The notes: a model not told the origin generated them from the letters alone. 64,000 nt of DNA from SIG440 sp045645805 (GCA_045645805.1 JAZRJL010000046.1:6128-70127), one strand, 5' to 3'. Shown: positions 33,159 through 41,419, numbered from the stretch's first letter. Made by a program: numbers and translations.

Positions 33159-33830
33159 TTAGTTCTCCAATGTCCAGTCAATGGGTGTATGACCCATTCC
33201 CCGAAGCAGTTCATTTGTCTTTGAAAAATGTCTGCAACCAAAAAAACCGTTGTATGCCGAAAGAGGGCTTGGGTGTGCCGCCTCAAGGATTTTGTGGTTG
33301 GGGTTTGTAATAAGCTCTTTTTTCCGTCTTGCATTTGCACCCCACAGCAAAAATACTATTCCCTTTTCACGCTCATTAAGAAGCTCAATAACCCGGTCGG
33401 TAAACATTTCCCAGCCCATACCCTTGTGACTGTTTGCCTCGCCCGACCTGACTGTAAGCACCGCATTAAGCATAAGCACACCCTGTTTTGCCCATCCGAT
33501 AAGCTCGCCGTGGTTTGGCGGAACAAATCCCACATCGCAAGATAGCTCCTTATATATATTTTTAAGCGAGGGCGGCGGTTCAATACCCTTTTTTACCGAA
33601 AAACAAAGTCCGTGTGCCTGACCCTGACCGTGGTACGGGTCCTGACCGATAAGCACCGCCTTGACACTATTGTACGAGGTATATCTGAGCGCATTGAAAA
33701 TATCATACATATCAGGGAAAACCTGTCGGGTTTTGTATTCTTTTGCAAGAAATACCCTTAGCTTCTGATAGTATTCTTTCTCAAATTCGCCCTTTAAAAG
33801 GTCGTCCCATTCATTGCCTATATTAACCAT
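33159..33830 (-). CDS. ung: Uracil-DNA glycosylase
   Basis: A 223-residue family-1 UDG that removes uracil from DNA. The catalytic water-activating loop GQDPYHGQGQAHGL (Asp near residue 63), FLLWGANA near 160 and the DNA-intercalating HPSPLSAYNGFFG near 186 are all complete. It is the first gene of the minus-strand run towards wecB, with a 480-base repeat-rich region upstream. Confidence 0.96.
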   Translation of the reverse strand: MVNIGNEWDDLLKGEFEKEYYQKLRVFLAKEYKTRQVFPDMYDIFNALRYTSYNSVKAVLIGQDPYHGQGQAHGLCFSVKKGIEPPPSLKNIYKELSCDVGFVPPNHGELIGWAKQGVLMLNAVLTVRSGEANSHKGMGWEMFTDRVIELLNEREKGIVFLLWGANARRKKELITNPNHKILEAAHPSPLSAYNGFFGCRHFSKTNELLRGMGHTPIDWTLEN

Positions 33831-33991
33831 TTTGAACTGCCTTTCGGTAAATAATATTATTTTACGACCGTGCCATTTAAATGCAGCATTTACGCAAAAT
33901 ACCGCAAATTATCAGATGCCGTTTCCTTTGAAAACGTTGCGGAACGACACACAGGTCGTTTCCTACGGCATTGATACCCTTGTGGTGGTCT

Positions 33992-34070
33992 GCGGGTCGT
34001 CGAGGACGCCGCCCCCTACAACGTTCACCGGATGGATTAATGTAGGGGAGGGTCTCTGTACCCTCCCGTC
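33992..34070. repeat. Two REP-like palindromes
   Basis: The first (33992-34020) reads GCGGGTCGTCGAGG then CGCCGCCCCCTACA; apart from one base it is the reverse complement of the REP at 56549. The second (34041-34070) reads TGTAGGGGAGGG then ACCCTCCCGT. They lie head-to-head like a BIME. The rest of 33831-34120 shows no gene. Confidence 0.65.
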
Positions 34071-34123
34071 ACAATCGGAATTAATCAAACCACCCACATC
34101 TATAAGTTAAATTTTTATTTAGA

Positions 34124-34305
34124 TTTCGTGATTTCGCGGGCATAGCTGACTTTTCCCCGCCTGACGCACCCTGATTTCTTGCCCAAAATATTTGTTTTGG
34201 GCGAAAGAGGAGCAACCCTGAAAAAGATGAGGGTTTTGCGCCGCAAAATCCGAATGAAAATTCAGGCGTTGCGACGAGGTATGCGAGTGCGCGAAAATCA
34301 CGAAA
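34124..34305. repeat. 182-base structured intergenic element
   Basis: Terminal inverted repeats TTTCGTGATTTCGCG (34124-34138) and CGCGAAAATCACGAAA (34290-34305) close an interior with several further hairpins, such as TTGCCCAAAATATTT with its partner TTTGGGCGAA, and AACCCTGAAAAAGATGAGGGTT. It follows the stop of the acyl-CoA synthetase gene by 15 bases on the minus strand. No ORF with a start and ribosome site is convincing. It could be a structured RNA in the 3' region or a miniature mobile element. Confidence 0.55.
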
Positions 34306-34319
34306 GATGAATGAAAATT

Positions 34320-35945
34320 TTACTTATGCTTAATTACAAAACGTTTGATTTTCTTAGTAGTAGTCTTTTCAAATTCCGTATCCCTGAACACTACCTTTTG
34401 AATGTGCTTGTATGAGGGAAGTGTTTTGTTGAGAGCCTGAACATCGGCTTTTATTTTTTCCTTTTCATCTGGTGTTTCGGTGTAGATTTCGGCACAGATA
34501 AGTTTTTCGTCCTCGTATACTACCACCTCGGTTACACCCTCTACGTGCTGGATAACCGCTTCAATTTCTTCGGGATAAACATTTTTGCCGTTGGGGGTTA
34601 TAATAAGATTCTTTTTTCTGCCTGTTATAAAAATAAAGCCTTCGTCGTCAATACGACCATAGTCTCCTGTACGGAACCATTCACCCTCAAATACCTCGGC
34701 TGTTGCTTCGGGGTTGTTGTAATATCCAAGCATAACGATAGGACCTTTAACCAAAAGCTCGCCTTCGCCGTTTTCGTCAGGGTTATCAACCTTGACCTCA
34801 ACGCCGGGGATAGGAAGTCCTGCACTGCCAAACTTGAAATCTTTGTTTCTGTCGGTTGAGATAATAGGCGAACACTCGGTTATTCCATAACCGCCGATAA
34901 CGGTAATACCCAAATCATCAAAGCCCTTTGCAACCTTTAAATCAAGGGGAGCACCTCCGACAATAAGCATTTCAAGATTGCCGCCAAAGGCATTAATAAC
35001 CGACTTGAAGAATACTTTTCTTAAATCAATACCCACCTTGCGAAGTCCGTTGCTTACCTTTATCAGTACCTTCAGAATTTTGTCCTTGCCGCTCTTTTTA
35101 GCATTTTTCCAGATTCCCTTGTAAAATGTATCTGCGAAAAGGGGTACAACCGAAATATGCTGGGGCTTTAATGTGTTTATGTCCTTAAGAACATTTCTGA
35201 GATTGTTGTTAATATATGTTTTATAGCCTGCATAAACCTGACAAAGTACGCCTGCCATCATGCCAAAGGTATGGTTAAGAGGAAGAACAACAACGGTATT
35301 GGGCGGCTCAAGCAGATTGCTGCAGCTGTGTGTCATATCAAACAGCAAATTCCGCTGACAAAGCATAACGCCCTTGGGGTTGCCGGTTGTACCTGAGGTG
35401 TAAATAAGTGCACAAAGCTTTTCGGTATCCTGCTGAACTGAATTTACATCAACAGACTTATCTGCAATAAGCTCTGCACCCTTTTTATACGCTTCTTTCA
35501 CATCGTCAATTTCCATAAAATATTCAACCGTTGCCATATCAGCCTTGTTTTCATCAATGGCAGCCTTTTTTGCCGAAGAATAAACCAGCACCTTTGCTTC
35601 GCAGTCGCAGACAAGGTTCCTTACCTCAACACCTGTGATTTCCTTGTCAATGGGAACAATCACATTACCGCTGCAAACCGCTGCAAAATATGTAACAATC
35701 CACTCATAACTGTTTTCGCCATAGAGTGCAATCTTTTCATCCTTAAGGTCAAGATTTAAGAAGTATGCAGCAAGTGCATCAATATCGTCTGTAAATTTTT
35801 TGTAATCAACAGTCACGTCACCGCCTTTTTCGGCATACATAAACGCCGGCTTTGACGAGTATTTTTCACGCATAAAATCTACAAAGTGTCTGAAATCCTT
35901 GATTTCAGGCATTTCGTAATAGGGGTAGTGATTGTTCTTTTTCAT
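34320..35945 (-). CDS. AMP-dependent acyl-CoA synthetase (long-chain fatty-acid type)
   Basis: A 541-residue ANL-superfamily ligase. The P-loop LIYTSGTTGNPKGVM is near residue 190, GGYGITECSP near 355, the adenylate-binding TGDYGRIDDEGF near 430, and the hinge GRKKNLIITPNGKNVYPEE near 448 with the conserved C-terminal Lys in ETTTKKIKR. It activates a carboxylic acid as acyl-AMP, then CoA. Similarity is to FadD-type enzymes; substrate unproven. It lies downstream of the DUF624 gene (33 bases). Confidence 0.9.
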   Translation of the reverse strand: MKKNNHYPYYEMPEIKDFRHFVDFMREKYSSKPAFMYAEKGGDVTVDYKKFTDDIDALAAYFLNLDLKDEKIALYGENSYEWIVTYFAAVCSGNVIVPIDKEITGVEVRNLVCDCEAKVLVYSSAKKAAIDENKADMATVEYFMEIDDVKEAYKKGAELIADKSVDVNSVQQDTEKLCALIYTSGTTGNPKGVMLCQRNLLFDMTHSCSNLLEPPNTVVVLPLNHTFGMMAGVLCQVYAGYKTYINNNLRNVLKDINTLKPQHISVVPLFADTFYKGIWKNAKKSGKDKILKVLIKVSNGLRKVGIDLRKVFFKSVINAFGGNLEMLIVGGAPLDLKVAKGFDDLGITVIGGYGITECSPIISTDRNKDFKFGSAGLPIPGVEVKVDNPDENGEGELLVKGPIVMLGYYNNPEATAEVFEGEWFRTGDYGRIDDEGFIFITGRKKNLIITPNGKNVYPEEIEAVIQHVEGVTEVVVYEDEKLICAEIYTETPDEKEKIKADVQALNKTLPSYKHIQKVVFRDTEFEKTTTKKIKRFVIKHK

Positions 35946-35978
35946 AATAAATTAAATCCTTTCTTTAAATATCTTATT

Positions 35979-36893
35979 TTACATAATTTCATTATCCGTG
36001 CTGTCCTTTTTCTGTGTAGCCTCAATAAACTTTTCCACAGTTGAATAAACAAAGAAGTTTGACATAAATCCACTTGCCGCCAAAAGCACAACAACCTCAA
36101 GCAAAAGGAATATAGGCATAAAGAGGGGCATATTCCCCATAACCGTACCAAAATACGGAATAATTATGTGGATAAGAACCATTGCAACGAAAATAGCAAG
36201 ATTCTTTGGCGCTTCGGCAAATACCAAGAGCAAGGAATTTTTGTAAAGGTCCTTTAATTTAAGCTCAAATGTCACCATAAGCTGATAAATGTAAAAATGC
36301 ATCATTATAAACACAAGGGAAACGAAGCCGATTAACCCTGCAAGATAGGACATAGGACCCGGAATCCCCAGATAGAACTTAAACGCAATGGTCAGCACAA
36401 CAAAGGCTAAAACATCTGTTACCCACACAACAAGCGCCTGACCAAAGTTTGATTTTGTCCTTTGCCACATATCACTTATAAGCCATACGTGTTCTTCTCT
36501 TGCATAGTTGCGGAGTATGTAGGTAAGACCTGCAGTAACAGGACCTGCACCAAAAAATACTGTAAACAGCAATGCAACAAAGGTTCTCAGCACCATATCA
36601 AAAAATGCAACCTGAAGCTCTACCACACCATTTAAAACATCAGCAGGACCGCTTCCAAAGCTTTGAGCAATAATGGGAGTAAAGTAATCGGTTATACCAC
36701 TTGTCAAAATTCCGGACACAAAAATCATGACGACAAATGCCGGAATACAACAAATCACATAAAGCAGATTAGCCTTGCAAAGACCCCAGAACTTCCTGAA
36801 AAATATTTCAAAAAACACAGCAATTCTCTTTTTGTTGGGGTCTCTTCTTTCCACGCCCTTGCCGGGTTTTGCATAATTAAAGCCAAACATCAT
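35979..36893 (-). CDS. DUF624 (YesL family) membrane protein
   Basis: 304 residues with six predicted membrane helices. Family features are the N-terminal FFEIFFRKFWGLCKANLLYVICCIP-like region (about residues 28-55) and the loop EEHVWLISDMWQRTKSNFGQA near 135. The function of YesL proteins is unknown; in Firmicutes they often accompany sugar-uptake genes, which is not the case here. It overlaps the comEA-like gene by four bases (ATGA), implying translational coupling. Confidence 0.85.
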   Translation of the reverse strand: MMFGFNYAKPGKGVERRDPNKKRIAVFFEIFFRKFWGLCKANLLYVICCIPAFVVMIFVSGILTSGITDYFTPIIAQSFGSGPADVLNGVVELQVAFFDMVLRTFVALLFTVFFGAGPVTAGLTYILRNYAREEHVWLISDMWQRTKSNFGQALVVWVTDVLAFVVLTIAFKFYLGIPGPMSYLAGLIGFVSLVFIMMHFYIYQLMVTFELKLKDLYKNSLLLVFAEAPKNLAIFVAMVLIHIIIPYFGTVMGNMPLFMPIFLLLEVVVLLAASGFMSNFFVYSTVEKFIEATQKKDSTDNEIM

Positions 36894-37318
36894 TGTTCTC
36901 CTTTGTATTCAGAAATTGTTACAAACTCACGAAGCTTTTCAAGGGTTTTTGTTCCTATTCCGTCGGTACAGACGAGGTCATCAACTGAATAAAAGCCATG
37001 CATCTTTACACGTTGTCTGACAATTTCCCAGGCTTTAGACTTTCCTATCCCCGGAAGCCGCATAAAATCCTCAGCCGATGCCGTATTTATGTCAATTACC
37101 TTTGCACCCGCCTTTATCTTTTCGGGAATTTTAATATCATTTAAATCATTCTGCCGGCTTTCGGTATCAGCCTCCGAACTAAGCGGCAACTCATTTAATG
37201 GCTCTTTTTCCAAAAAACCAATTCCATCAAGAACAACATACACCCACATAAGAAAGAGTATTACAAAGCAACTGACCGGAACAAAAATAAACCTTTTAAA
37301 AATCTCGTATTTTTTCAT
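36890..37318 (-). CDS. ComEA-like helix-hairpin-helix DNA-binding protein
   Basis: 142 residues: an N-terminal membrane anchor (about 10-30), a polar spacer, then a HhH pair (IDINTASAEDFMRLPGIGKSKAWEIV, and VCTDGIGTKTLEKLREF) typical of the ComEA DNA receptor. It lacks the long repeat region of Bacillus ComEA and there is no comEC beside it, so a role in DNA uptake is possible but not shown. Confidence 0.8.
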   Translation of the reverse strand: MKKYEIFKRFIFVPVSCFVILFLMWVYVVLDGIGFLEKEPLNELPLSSEADTESRQNDLNDIKIPEKIKAGAKVIDINTASAEDFMRLPGIGKSKAWEIVRQRVKMHGFYSVDDLVCTDGIGTKTLEKLREFVTISEYKGEQ

Positions 37319-37402
37319 AATCTACATTAAACACTTCTTTTAAACATACATAGTTTATTCTAACATATTTTACTTTTAATTACAAGAATTTTTTTAAATA
37401 AA

Positions 37403-37502
37403 AACAAAGTGGCGACCGATGCTCGCCTTGCGGCAGAGGTTGCGTCAACACTTTGTTTGCCCATATGCATTTCGGCAAAGCCGAAAATCTTGCACGGGCA
37501 TA
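37403..37502. repeat. Two-hairpin intergenic element, copy C
   Basis: The outer pair is AACAAAGTG / CACTTTGTT, where both arms changed (GC to TG/CA) relative to copies A and B so pairing is kept. The second hairpin CCCATATGCA-TTTCGGC-AAA-GCCGAAA-ATCTTGCACGGG is nearly identical. Located between rpmF and the comEA-like gene. Confidence 0.7.
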
Positions 37503-37504
37503 AA

Positions 37505-37541
37505 AAAACCTGTATCCGACATTCATCGAATACAGGTTTTA
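37505..37541 (-). terminator. Terminator of rpmF
   Basis: The arms AAAACCTGTAT / ATACAGGTTTT flank a 15-base loop; on the minus strand the stem is followed by a T run. It starts 11 bases after the rpmF stop. Confidence 0.85.
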
Positions 37542-37552
37542 TTTCTGAAGAT

Positions 37553-37732
37553 TTAGCCTTCAACTTTTACAACTTCTTTATTCTTGTAATATCCGCAAGC
37601 CTTGCAAGCTCTGTGAGGCATCTTGAATTCACCGCACTGAGGACAAGCTACCATACCGGGAATAACAAGCTTCCAGTTTGCTCTTCTCTTATCTCTTCTT
37701 GCTTTAGAAGTCTTTCTCTTTGGAACTGCCAT
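37553..37732 (-). CDS. rpmF: 50S ribosomal protein L32
   Basis: 59 residues starting MAVPKRKTSKARRDKRRANW, the canonical L32 N-terminus. The zinc ribbon has CPQCGEF and HRACKACG, all four cysteines present, so it is the zinc-binding (C+) form. The ATG at 37732 is used; the frame extends upstream without support. It follows yceD, the conserved bacterial pairing. Confidence 0.97.
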   Translation of the reverse strand: MAVPKRKTSKARRDKRRANWKLVIPGMVACPQCGEFKMPHRACKACGYYKNKEVVKVEG

Positions 37733-37793
37733 TTCAGCTACACCTCTTTCCAATCAAATATAATTTTAACAAGGACAAAAATCCCTGCATAAT

Positions 37794-38294
37794 CTACTCA
37801 AAAAATTTGTCCAACACATCAAATCTCGGGTCTGAAGTCCGTGTATCACAACCGCAATCACCAAGGTTGAGATTTTTTCCGCAGACAGGACAAAGTCCGC
37901 GGCAATCCTCTTTGCAAAGCTTTTTTATAGGCATTGCAACAATTATGTTGTTAAGTACAATTTCATCAAGCTCGACCTGATTGCCCTGAAAGTACACAGC
38001 ATCCAAATCCTCGGTCTCACTTGCAAATTTATCTTCTTTTTTCAAAACTTCTTCAAACGAACACTCAAATTCTTCACAAAACTCGTCGCAGCATCTGTTG
38101 CACACACAGCGAAGAACTGTTTTAACCTTTGCTGAAAGCTCAAGGCTGCCGCCTATATTTACCACATTGCCGGATACCAAAACAGGCTGGCTGAATTCAA
38201 TACCCAAATCCATGGCATCCTGAAAGTCAAGCTTTGTATCAAAGGCAAGCTTTTTGCCCTCGGCATTAACAACTGCGGATAAATCAAGTATCAT
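37794..38294 (-). CDS. yceD: YceD family (DUF177) protein
   Basis: About 166 residues. The DUF177 pattern is visible: a central CNRCCDEFCEEFE, an acidic stretch, then IVLNNIIVAMPIKKLCKEDCRGLCPVCGKNLN and a final CGC. YceD affects 23S rRNA accumulation and is almost always next to rpmF. The ATG at 38294 is chosen because TTAAGGGATG precedes it; the extension to 38336 would run into the tRNA-Val 3' flank. Confidence 0.93.
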   Translation of the reverse strand: MILDLSAVVNAEGKKLAFDTKLDFQDAMDLGIEFSQPVLVSGNVVNIGGSLELSAKVKTVLRCVCNRCCDEFCEEFECSFEEVLKKEDKFASETEDLDAVYFQGNQVELDEIVLNNIIVAMPIKKLCKEDCRGLCPVCGKNLNLGDCGCDTRTSDPRFDVLDKFFE

Positions 38295-38324
38295 TAAAGC
38301 ATCCCTTAATTCAAAAAGAAAATG

Positions 38325-38400
38325 TGGTGGGCACAATAGGGCTCGAACCTATGACCCTCTGCTTGTAAGGCAGATGCTCTCCCAGCTGAGCTATGCGCCC
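38325..38400 (-). tRNA. tRNA-Val(TAC), copy 1
   Basis: 76 bases with encoded CCA. Acceptor stem GGGCGCA pairs with TGTGCCC, discriminator A, anticodon loop CTTACAA (anticodon TAC), T-loop TTCGAGC. Identical in sequence to the copy 36 bases upstream. Confidence 0.97.
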
Positions 38401-38436
38401 ACATCAAACTGCCTGAAGTCCTGTCTGAAAAAAAGT

Positions 38437-38512
38437 TGGTGGGCACAATAGGGCTCGAACCTATGACCCTCTGCTTGTAAGGCAGATGCTCTCCCAGCTG
38501 AGCTATGCGCCC
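38437..38512 (-). tRNA. tRNA-Val(TAC), copy 2
   Basis: Same 76-base sequence as copy 1, including CCA; the two form a tandem transcribed on the minus strand upstream of yceD-rpmF. They are separated by 36 unrelated bases, suggesting a local duplication. Confidence 0.97.
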
Positions 38513-38615
38513 ATACCTTAAATCACACACGTCTTCAAACGCGTCAGCATATATTATACACAAAACCATTTGGTTTGTCAACAAATTTTTTAAAAAATTT
38601 TTCTTAAAAACAAAA

Positions 38616-38637
38616 CGGACCGATTTTCACCGGTCCG
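38616..38637 (-). terminator. Terminator of the DUF1858 gene
   Basis: A CGGACCG / CGGTCCG stem; on the minus strand it is followed by TTTTGTTTTT, 20 bases after the DUF1858 stop. Confidence 0.85.
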
Positions 38638-38657
38638 CATACTGCATTTTTACCACA

Positions 38658-38867
38658 TTAGTTTGCCTTTGAATCCAAAAATGCATTGATTTTTTCAACA
38701 AGAGCATCTGCGTCTGTACCGTGAACCATACAAGCCTGTTCAATGCTTTCGCCACTTGCCGAAGGGCAACCAAGGCAGTGCATTCCTATTTCAAGAAAGA
38801 ACGGTGCTGTACCGGGGTCAAGACGAAGTACATCCAGAATAATTGTATCCTTTGTAACCTTTGCCAT
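38658..38867 (-). CDS. DUF1858 domain protein (hybrid-cluster-associated disulfide type)
   Basis: 69 residues. The conserved pattern is an N-terminal strand/helix TKDTIILDVLRLDPGTAPFFLEIGMHC followed by CLGCPSASGESIEQAC; the C-x2-C pair could form a redox disulfide. Function unknown; relatives are linked to hybrid-cluster and sulfur-metabolism proteins. It has its own promoter (see 38977) and terminator, so it is a stand-alone unit. Confidence 0.88.
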   Translation of the reverse strand: MAKVTKDTIILDVLRLDPGTAPFFLEIGMHCLGCPSASGESIEQACMVHGTDADALVEKINAFLDSKAN

Positions 38868-38976
38868 TTTTAAAATCTCCTTTTATATAATTTCAAGTCA
38901 AAAACCTTTTGCCCTGACTTTGTTCAGCTTCAGGCAACAAGTGCCGACTTGCTGTGCTTTTTACCAAGCAATGTAT

Positions 38977-39005
38977 AGTATAACTCATTTATTATATTAT
39001 TTCAA
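38977..39005 (-). promoter_or_regulatory. SigA promoter of the DUF1858 gene
   Basis: On the minus strand TTGAAA (39000-39005), a 17-base spacer and TATACT (38977-38982). The leader of about 100 bases contains GCCTGA/TCAGGC-type complementary bits. Confidence 0.65.
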
Positions 39006-39187
39006 GTATTTTTAAAAATTTATTCATATAATTTCTTTAAAACAAAGCCTGATGCCGCTTAATAAAATTTTAATTCCGCTACATCATCTTTATATTATTT
39101 CCCAATAAAGATTTTTTATTTGAAAAATATTATTGTAAACCGGATGCCATTTTTTTACAATTTTCAGCTACCCCGTAAAATCAAGGG

Positions 39188-39299
39188 TTATCCCCAGATT
39201 TGACCTAAAATTACTCGTTTTTTTGAAATATAGGGTTGTTCCTGTGGATAATGTGGATAACTCTGTTAATAACTTATAATACGCACTTCTTTGTCCACA
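39188..39299. promoter_or_regulatory. DnaA-box cluster
   Basis: Two perfect, directly abutting boxes TGTGGATAA at 39243-39251 and 39252-39260 are flanked by TTATCCCCA (39188-39196) and TTGTCCACA (39291-39299), each one base off TTATCCACA. The region is AT-rich and non-coding (38868-39447). dnaA, dnaN and rpmH are not in the window, and genes on both sides point the same way, so this looks like a DnaA-binding regulatory or titration site, not the main origin. Confidence 0.6.
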
Positions 39300-39303
39300 T
39301 TCG

Positions 39304-39349
39304 ATATTATGTAAACCAATTTACGTTCAAAATAAGGTTTACATAATAT
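39304..39349. repeat. Perfect 14-bp inverted repeat beside the DnaA boxes
   Basis: ATATTATGTAAACC (39304-39317) and GGTTTACATAATAT (39336-39349) are exact complements with an 18-base spacer. There is no U-tract of terminator type in the proper place, so a protein-binding or cruciform site is more likely than a terminator, although either is possible downstream of sigH. Confidence 0.55.
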
Positions 39350-39447
39350 TATAAAATTTTATCTTCAAAAGTCTTGACAAAGAAAATTTGTTTGCTTTTT
39401 TAATATTTTTTTGTTTGAATTTACAAATTCTATAAATGCAAAGTAAA

Positions 39448-40062
39448 TTACTTATAGTCAATTTTTTCAAGCTTTTTTTTCATTCTTTGAAGAGCATTGT
39501 CAATGGACTTTGGTGGCTTGTCCATAAGCTGTGCTATTTCCTGATATGACTTCCCCTCAAGATAAAACGCAAGCACCGATTTCTCAAGGGGACTTAAAAC
39601 CTCATTCATTTTTTCGGTTAAAAATTCGGTGTTTTCCTTACTGATAAAAAGATGTTCGGGGTCGGTTTCCGCACTGCCGGGAAGGACTTCTGCCAAAACC
39701 CCCTCAGAATCTCCCTCGTACATAGGATTACTAAGGGAAACATAGGAGTTAAGCGGCATATGCTTTTGTCTTGTTGCGGTTTTTACCGCGGTAATTATCT
39801 GACGCTTTACACAAAGCTCGGCAAAGCCCGAAAAGGACGCCGTCTTCTCGCTGTTAAAATCACGGATTGCCTTAAAAAGACCTATCATACCCTCTTGTAT
39901 AAGGTCCTCTTTGTCAGCACCTGCCAAAAAGTACATTCTTGCCCTTGAACGCACAAGATTTTTATATCTGGCAAGGATATATTCGGTTGCAATTAAGTCA
40001 CCCTCTGCCGAAAGCTTCACCAGCATTTCATCACTTAAAGTCTCATAATCGGTATATGCCAT
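39448..40062 (-). CDS. sigH: RNA polymerase sporulation sigma factor SigH
   Basis: A sigma-70 factor of 204 residues. Region 2 is DLIQEGMIGLFKAIRDFN (core binding and -10 recognition), with CVKRQIITAVKTATRQKH; region 4 is LSPLEKSVLAFYLEGKSYQEIAQLMDKPPKSIDNALQR. SigH directs early sporulation and competence genes. ATG 40062 is preferred to the GTG two codons earlier because AAGGAGGGG is spaced for it. It sits 60 bases downstream of ackA. Confidence 0.94.
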   Translation of the reverse strand: MAYTDYETLSDEMLVKLSAEGDLIATEYILARYKNLVRSRARMYFLAGADKEDLIQEGMIGLFKAIRDFNSEKTASFSGFAELCVKRQIITAVKTATRQKHMPLNSYVSLSNPMYEGDSEGVLAEVLPGSAETDPEHLFISKENTEFLTEKMNEVLSPLEKSVLAFYLEGKSYQEIAQLMDKPPKSIDNALQRMKKKLEKIDYK

Positions 40063-40122
40063 TTTCACCCCTCCTTTTTAAGGAAAAACGGGGTGTAGTT
40101 TACCTACACCCCTTAACAGACT

Positions 40123-41322
40123 CTATTTTACGAGTTCCAATGTTTCCTTTGCAATCATAAGCTCTTCGTTTGTCGGGATAACCAGTATGCGAACCTTTGA
40201 GCCGTCAACCGAGATATCCATCTGTGCACCGCGGATTGCCTTTTCGTTTTTAGCATCATCAACTTCGATACCATAGCTTTCCATATTTTCAAGAATAGCC
40301 TTTCTCATAAGCGAAGTATTTTCGCCGATACCTGCTGTAAATACAATTGCATCAACGCTGCCTAAGGTTGCCATATATGTTCCAACATACTTTTTAACGC
40401 TGTAAGCAAACATATCAAGAGCAAGCTTTGACTTTTCGCAACCGTCATTTTGTGCAGCCTCAAGGTCTCTGAAGTCAGAGCTTACACCGGAAATACCGTA
40501 AACACCTGATTCCTTGTTGAGGATTTTGTCAACATCTTCAAGGCTCTTACCTTCCTGGTCAGCAATAAACTTAACGATTGCAGGGTCAATATCGCCTGAA
40601 CGTGTACCCATGCAAACACCAGCAAGAGGAGTAAAGCCCATTGATGTATCAACCGACTTGCCGCCGTCAACAGCTGTTATACTTGAGCCGTTGCCAAGAT
40701 GGCAGGTAATAATCTTGATATCATCAAGGTTCTTTCCAAGCATCTTTGCTGCTTCCTGAGTAACATACTTGTGTGATGTACCGTGGAAGCCGTACTTTCT
40801 GATTTTGTACTTGTCGTAAAGGTCATAGGGAAGTGCATACATATATGCAGCCTTTGGCATTGTCTGGTGGAATGCTGTGTCAAACACACCAACCTGAGGT
40901 ACACCTGGCATAGCTTCTTCGCAAGCTGCAATACCGATAAGGTTTGCAGGGTTGTGAAGAGGTGCAAGAGGAATACATTTTTCAACCTCCGCCTTAACAT
41001 TGGCATCGATAACAACCGACTTGTTAAAGATTTCGCCGCCGTGAACAACACGGTGACCAACAGCTGAAATTTCATCCATTGATGCGATTACGCCGTGGTC
41101 TTTGTCAGTAAGGGCATCAAGCACCATACGGATTGCATCCGAGTGGTCTTTCATATTCTGTTCAATTACAACCTTGTCACCGCCGTTGGGGGTGTGGTTG
41201 AGCTTTGAGCCATCAATACCGATTCTTTCGCAAAGACCCTTTGCAAGAACTGACTCGGTATCCATATCAATAAGCTGATACTTAAGTGATGAGCTGCCTG
41301 CATTGATAACTAAAATTTTCAT
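40123..41322 (-). CDS. ackA: Acetate kinase
   Basis: A 399-residue ASKHA-fold kinase making ATP from acetyl phosphate. The N-terminal VINAGSSSLKYQLID, the substrate loops AVGHRVVHGGE and FDTAFHQTMP, FHGTSHKYV near residue 180, the active-site THLGNGSS-type CHLGNGSSITAV near 208, and FTAGIGENT near 325 are complete. It follows pta by 97 bases. Confidence 0.97.
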   Translation of the reverse strand: MKILVINAGSSSLKYQLIDMDTESVLAKGLCERIGIDGSKLNHTPNGGDKVVIEQNMKDHSDAIRMVLDALTDKDHGVIASMDEISAVGHRVVHGGEIFNKSVVIDANVKAEVEKCIPLAPLHNPANLIGIAACEEAMPGVPQVGVFDTAFHQTMPKAAYMYALPYDLYDKYKIRKYGFHGTSHKYVTQEAAKMLGKNLDDIKIITCHLGNGSSITAVDGGKSVDTSMGFTPLAGVCMGTRSGDIDPAIVKFIADQEGKSLEDVDKILNKESGVYGISGVSSDFRDLEAAQNDGCEKSKLALDMFAYSVKKYVGTYMATLGSVDAIVFTAGIGENTSLMRKAILENMESYGIEVDDAKNEKAIRGAQMDISVDGSKVRILVIPTNEELMIAKETLELVK

Positions 41323-41419
41323 TTTTTATCTTTCCTTATTATATAATGTAGTATTTATTTATTCCCTCTCCAGGGACAAATTTCATATTATTAATAATAC
41401 CCTGTTTTCGGAGATTTAA

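Noticed and set aside
34119..34301. 60-codon ORF inside the structured element
   Set aside because: Its composition follows the inverted repeats, there is no ribosome binding site and no family resemblance.
38306..38584. 92-codon minus-strand ORF across the tRNA-Val pair
   Set aside because: It reads through both tRNA genes; the repeated peptide comes from the identical tRNA sequences.
39188..39349. Chromosomal replication origin (oriC)
   Set aside because: DnaA boxes and AT-rich DNA are present, but dnaA, dnaN and rpmH are missing and the genes on both sides are transcribed in the same direction, with no strand switch. A regulatory DnaA cluster fits better; a GC-skew plot would decide.
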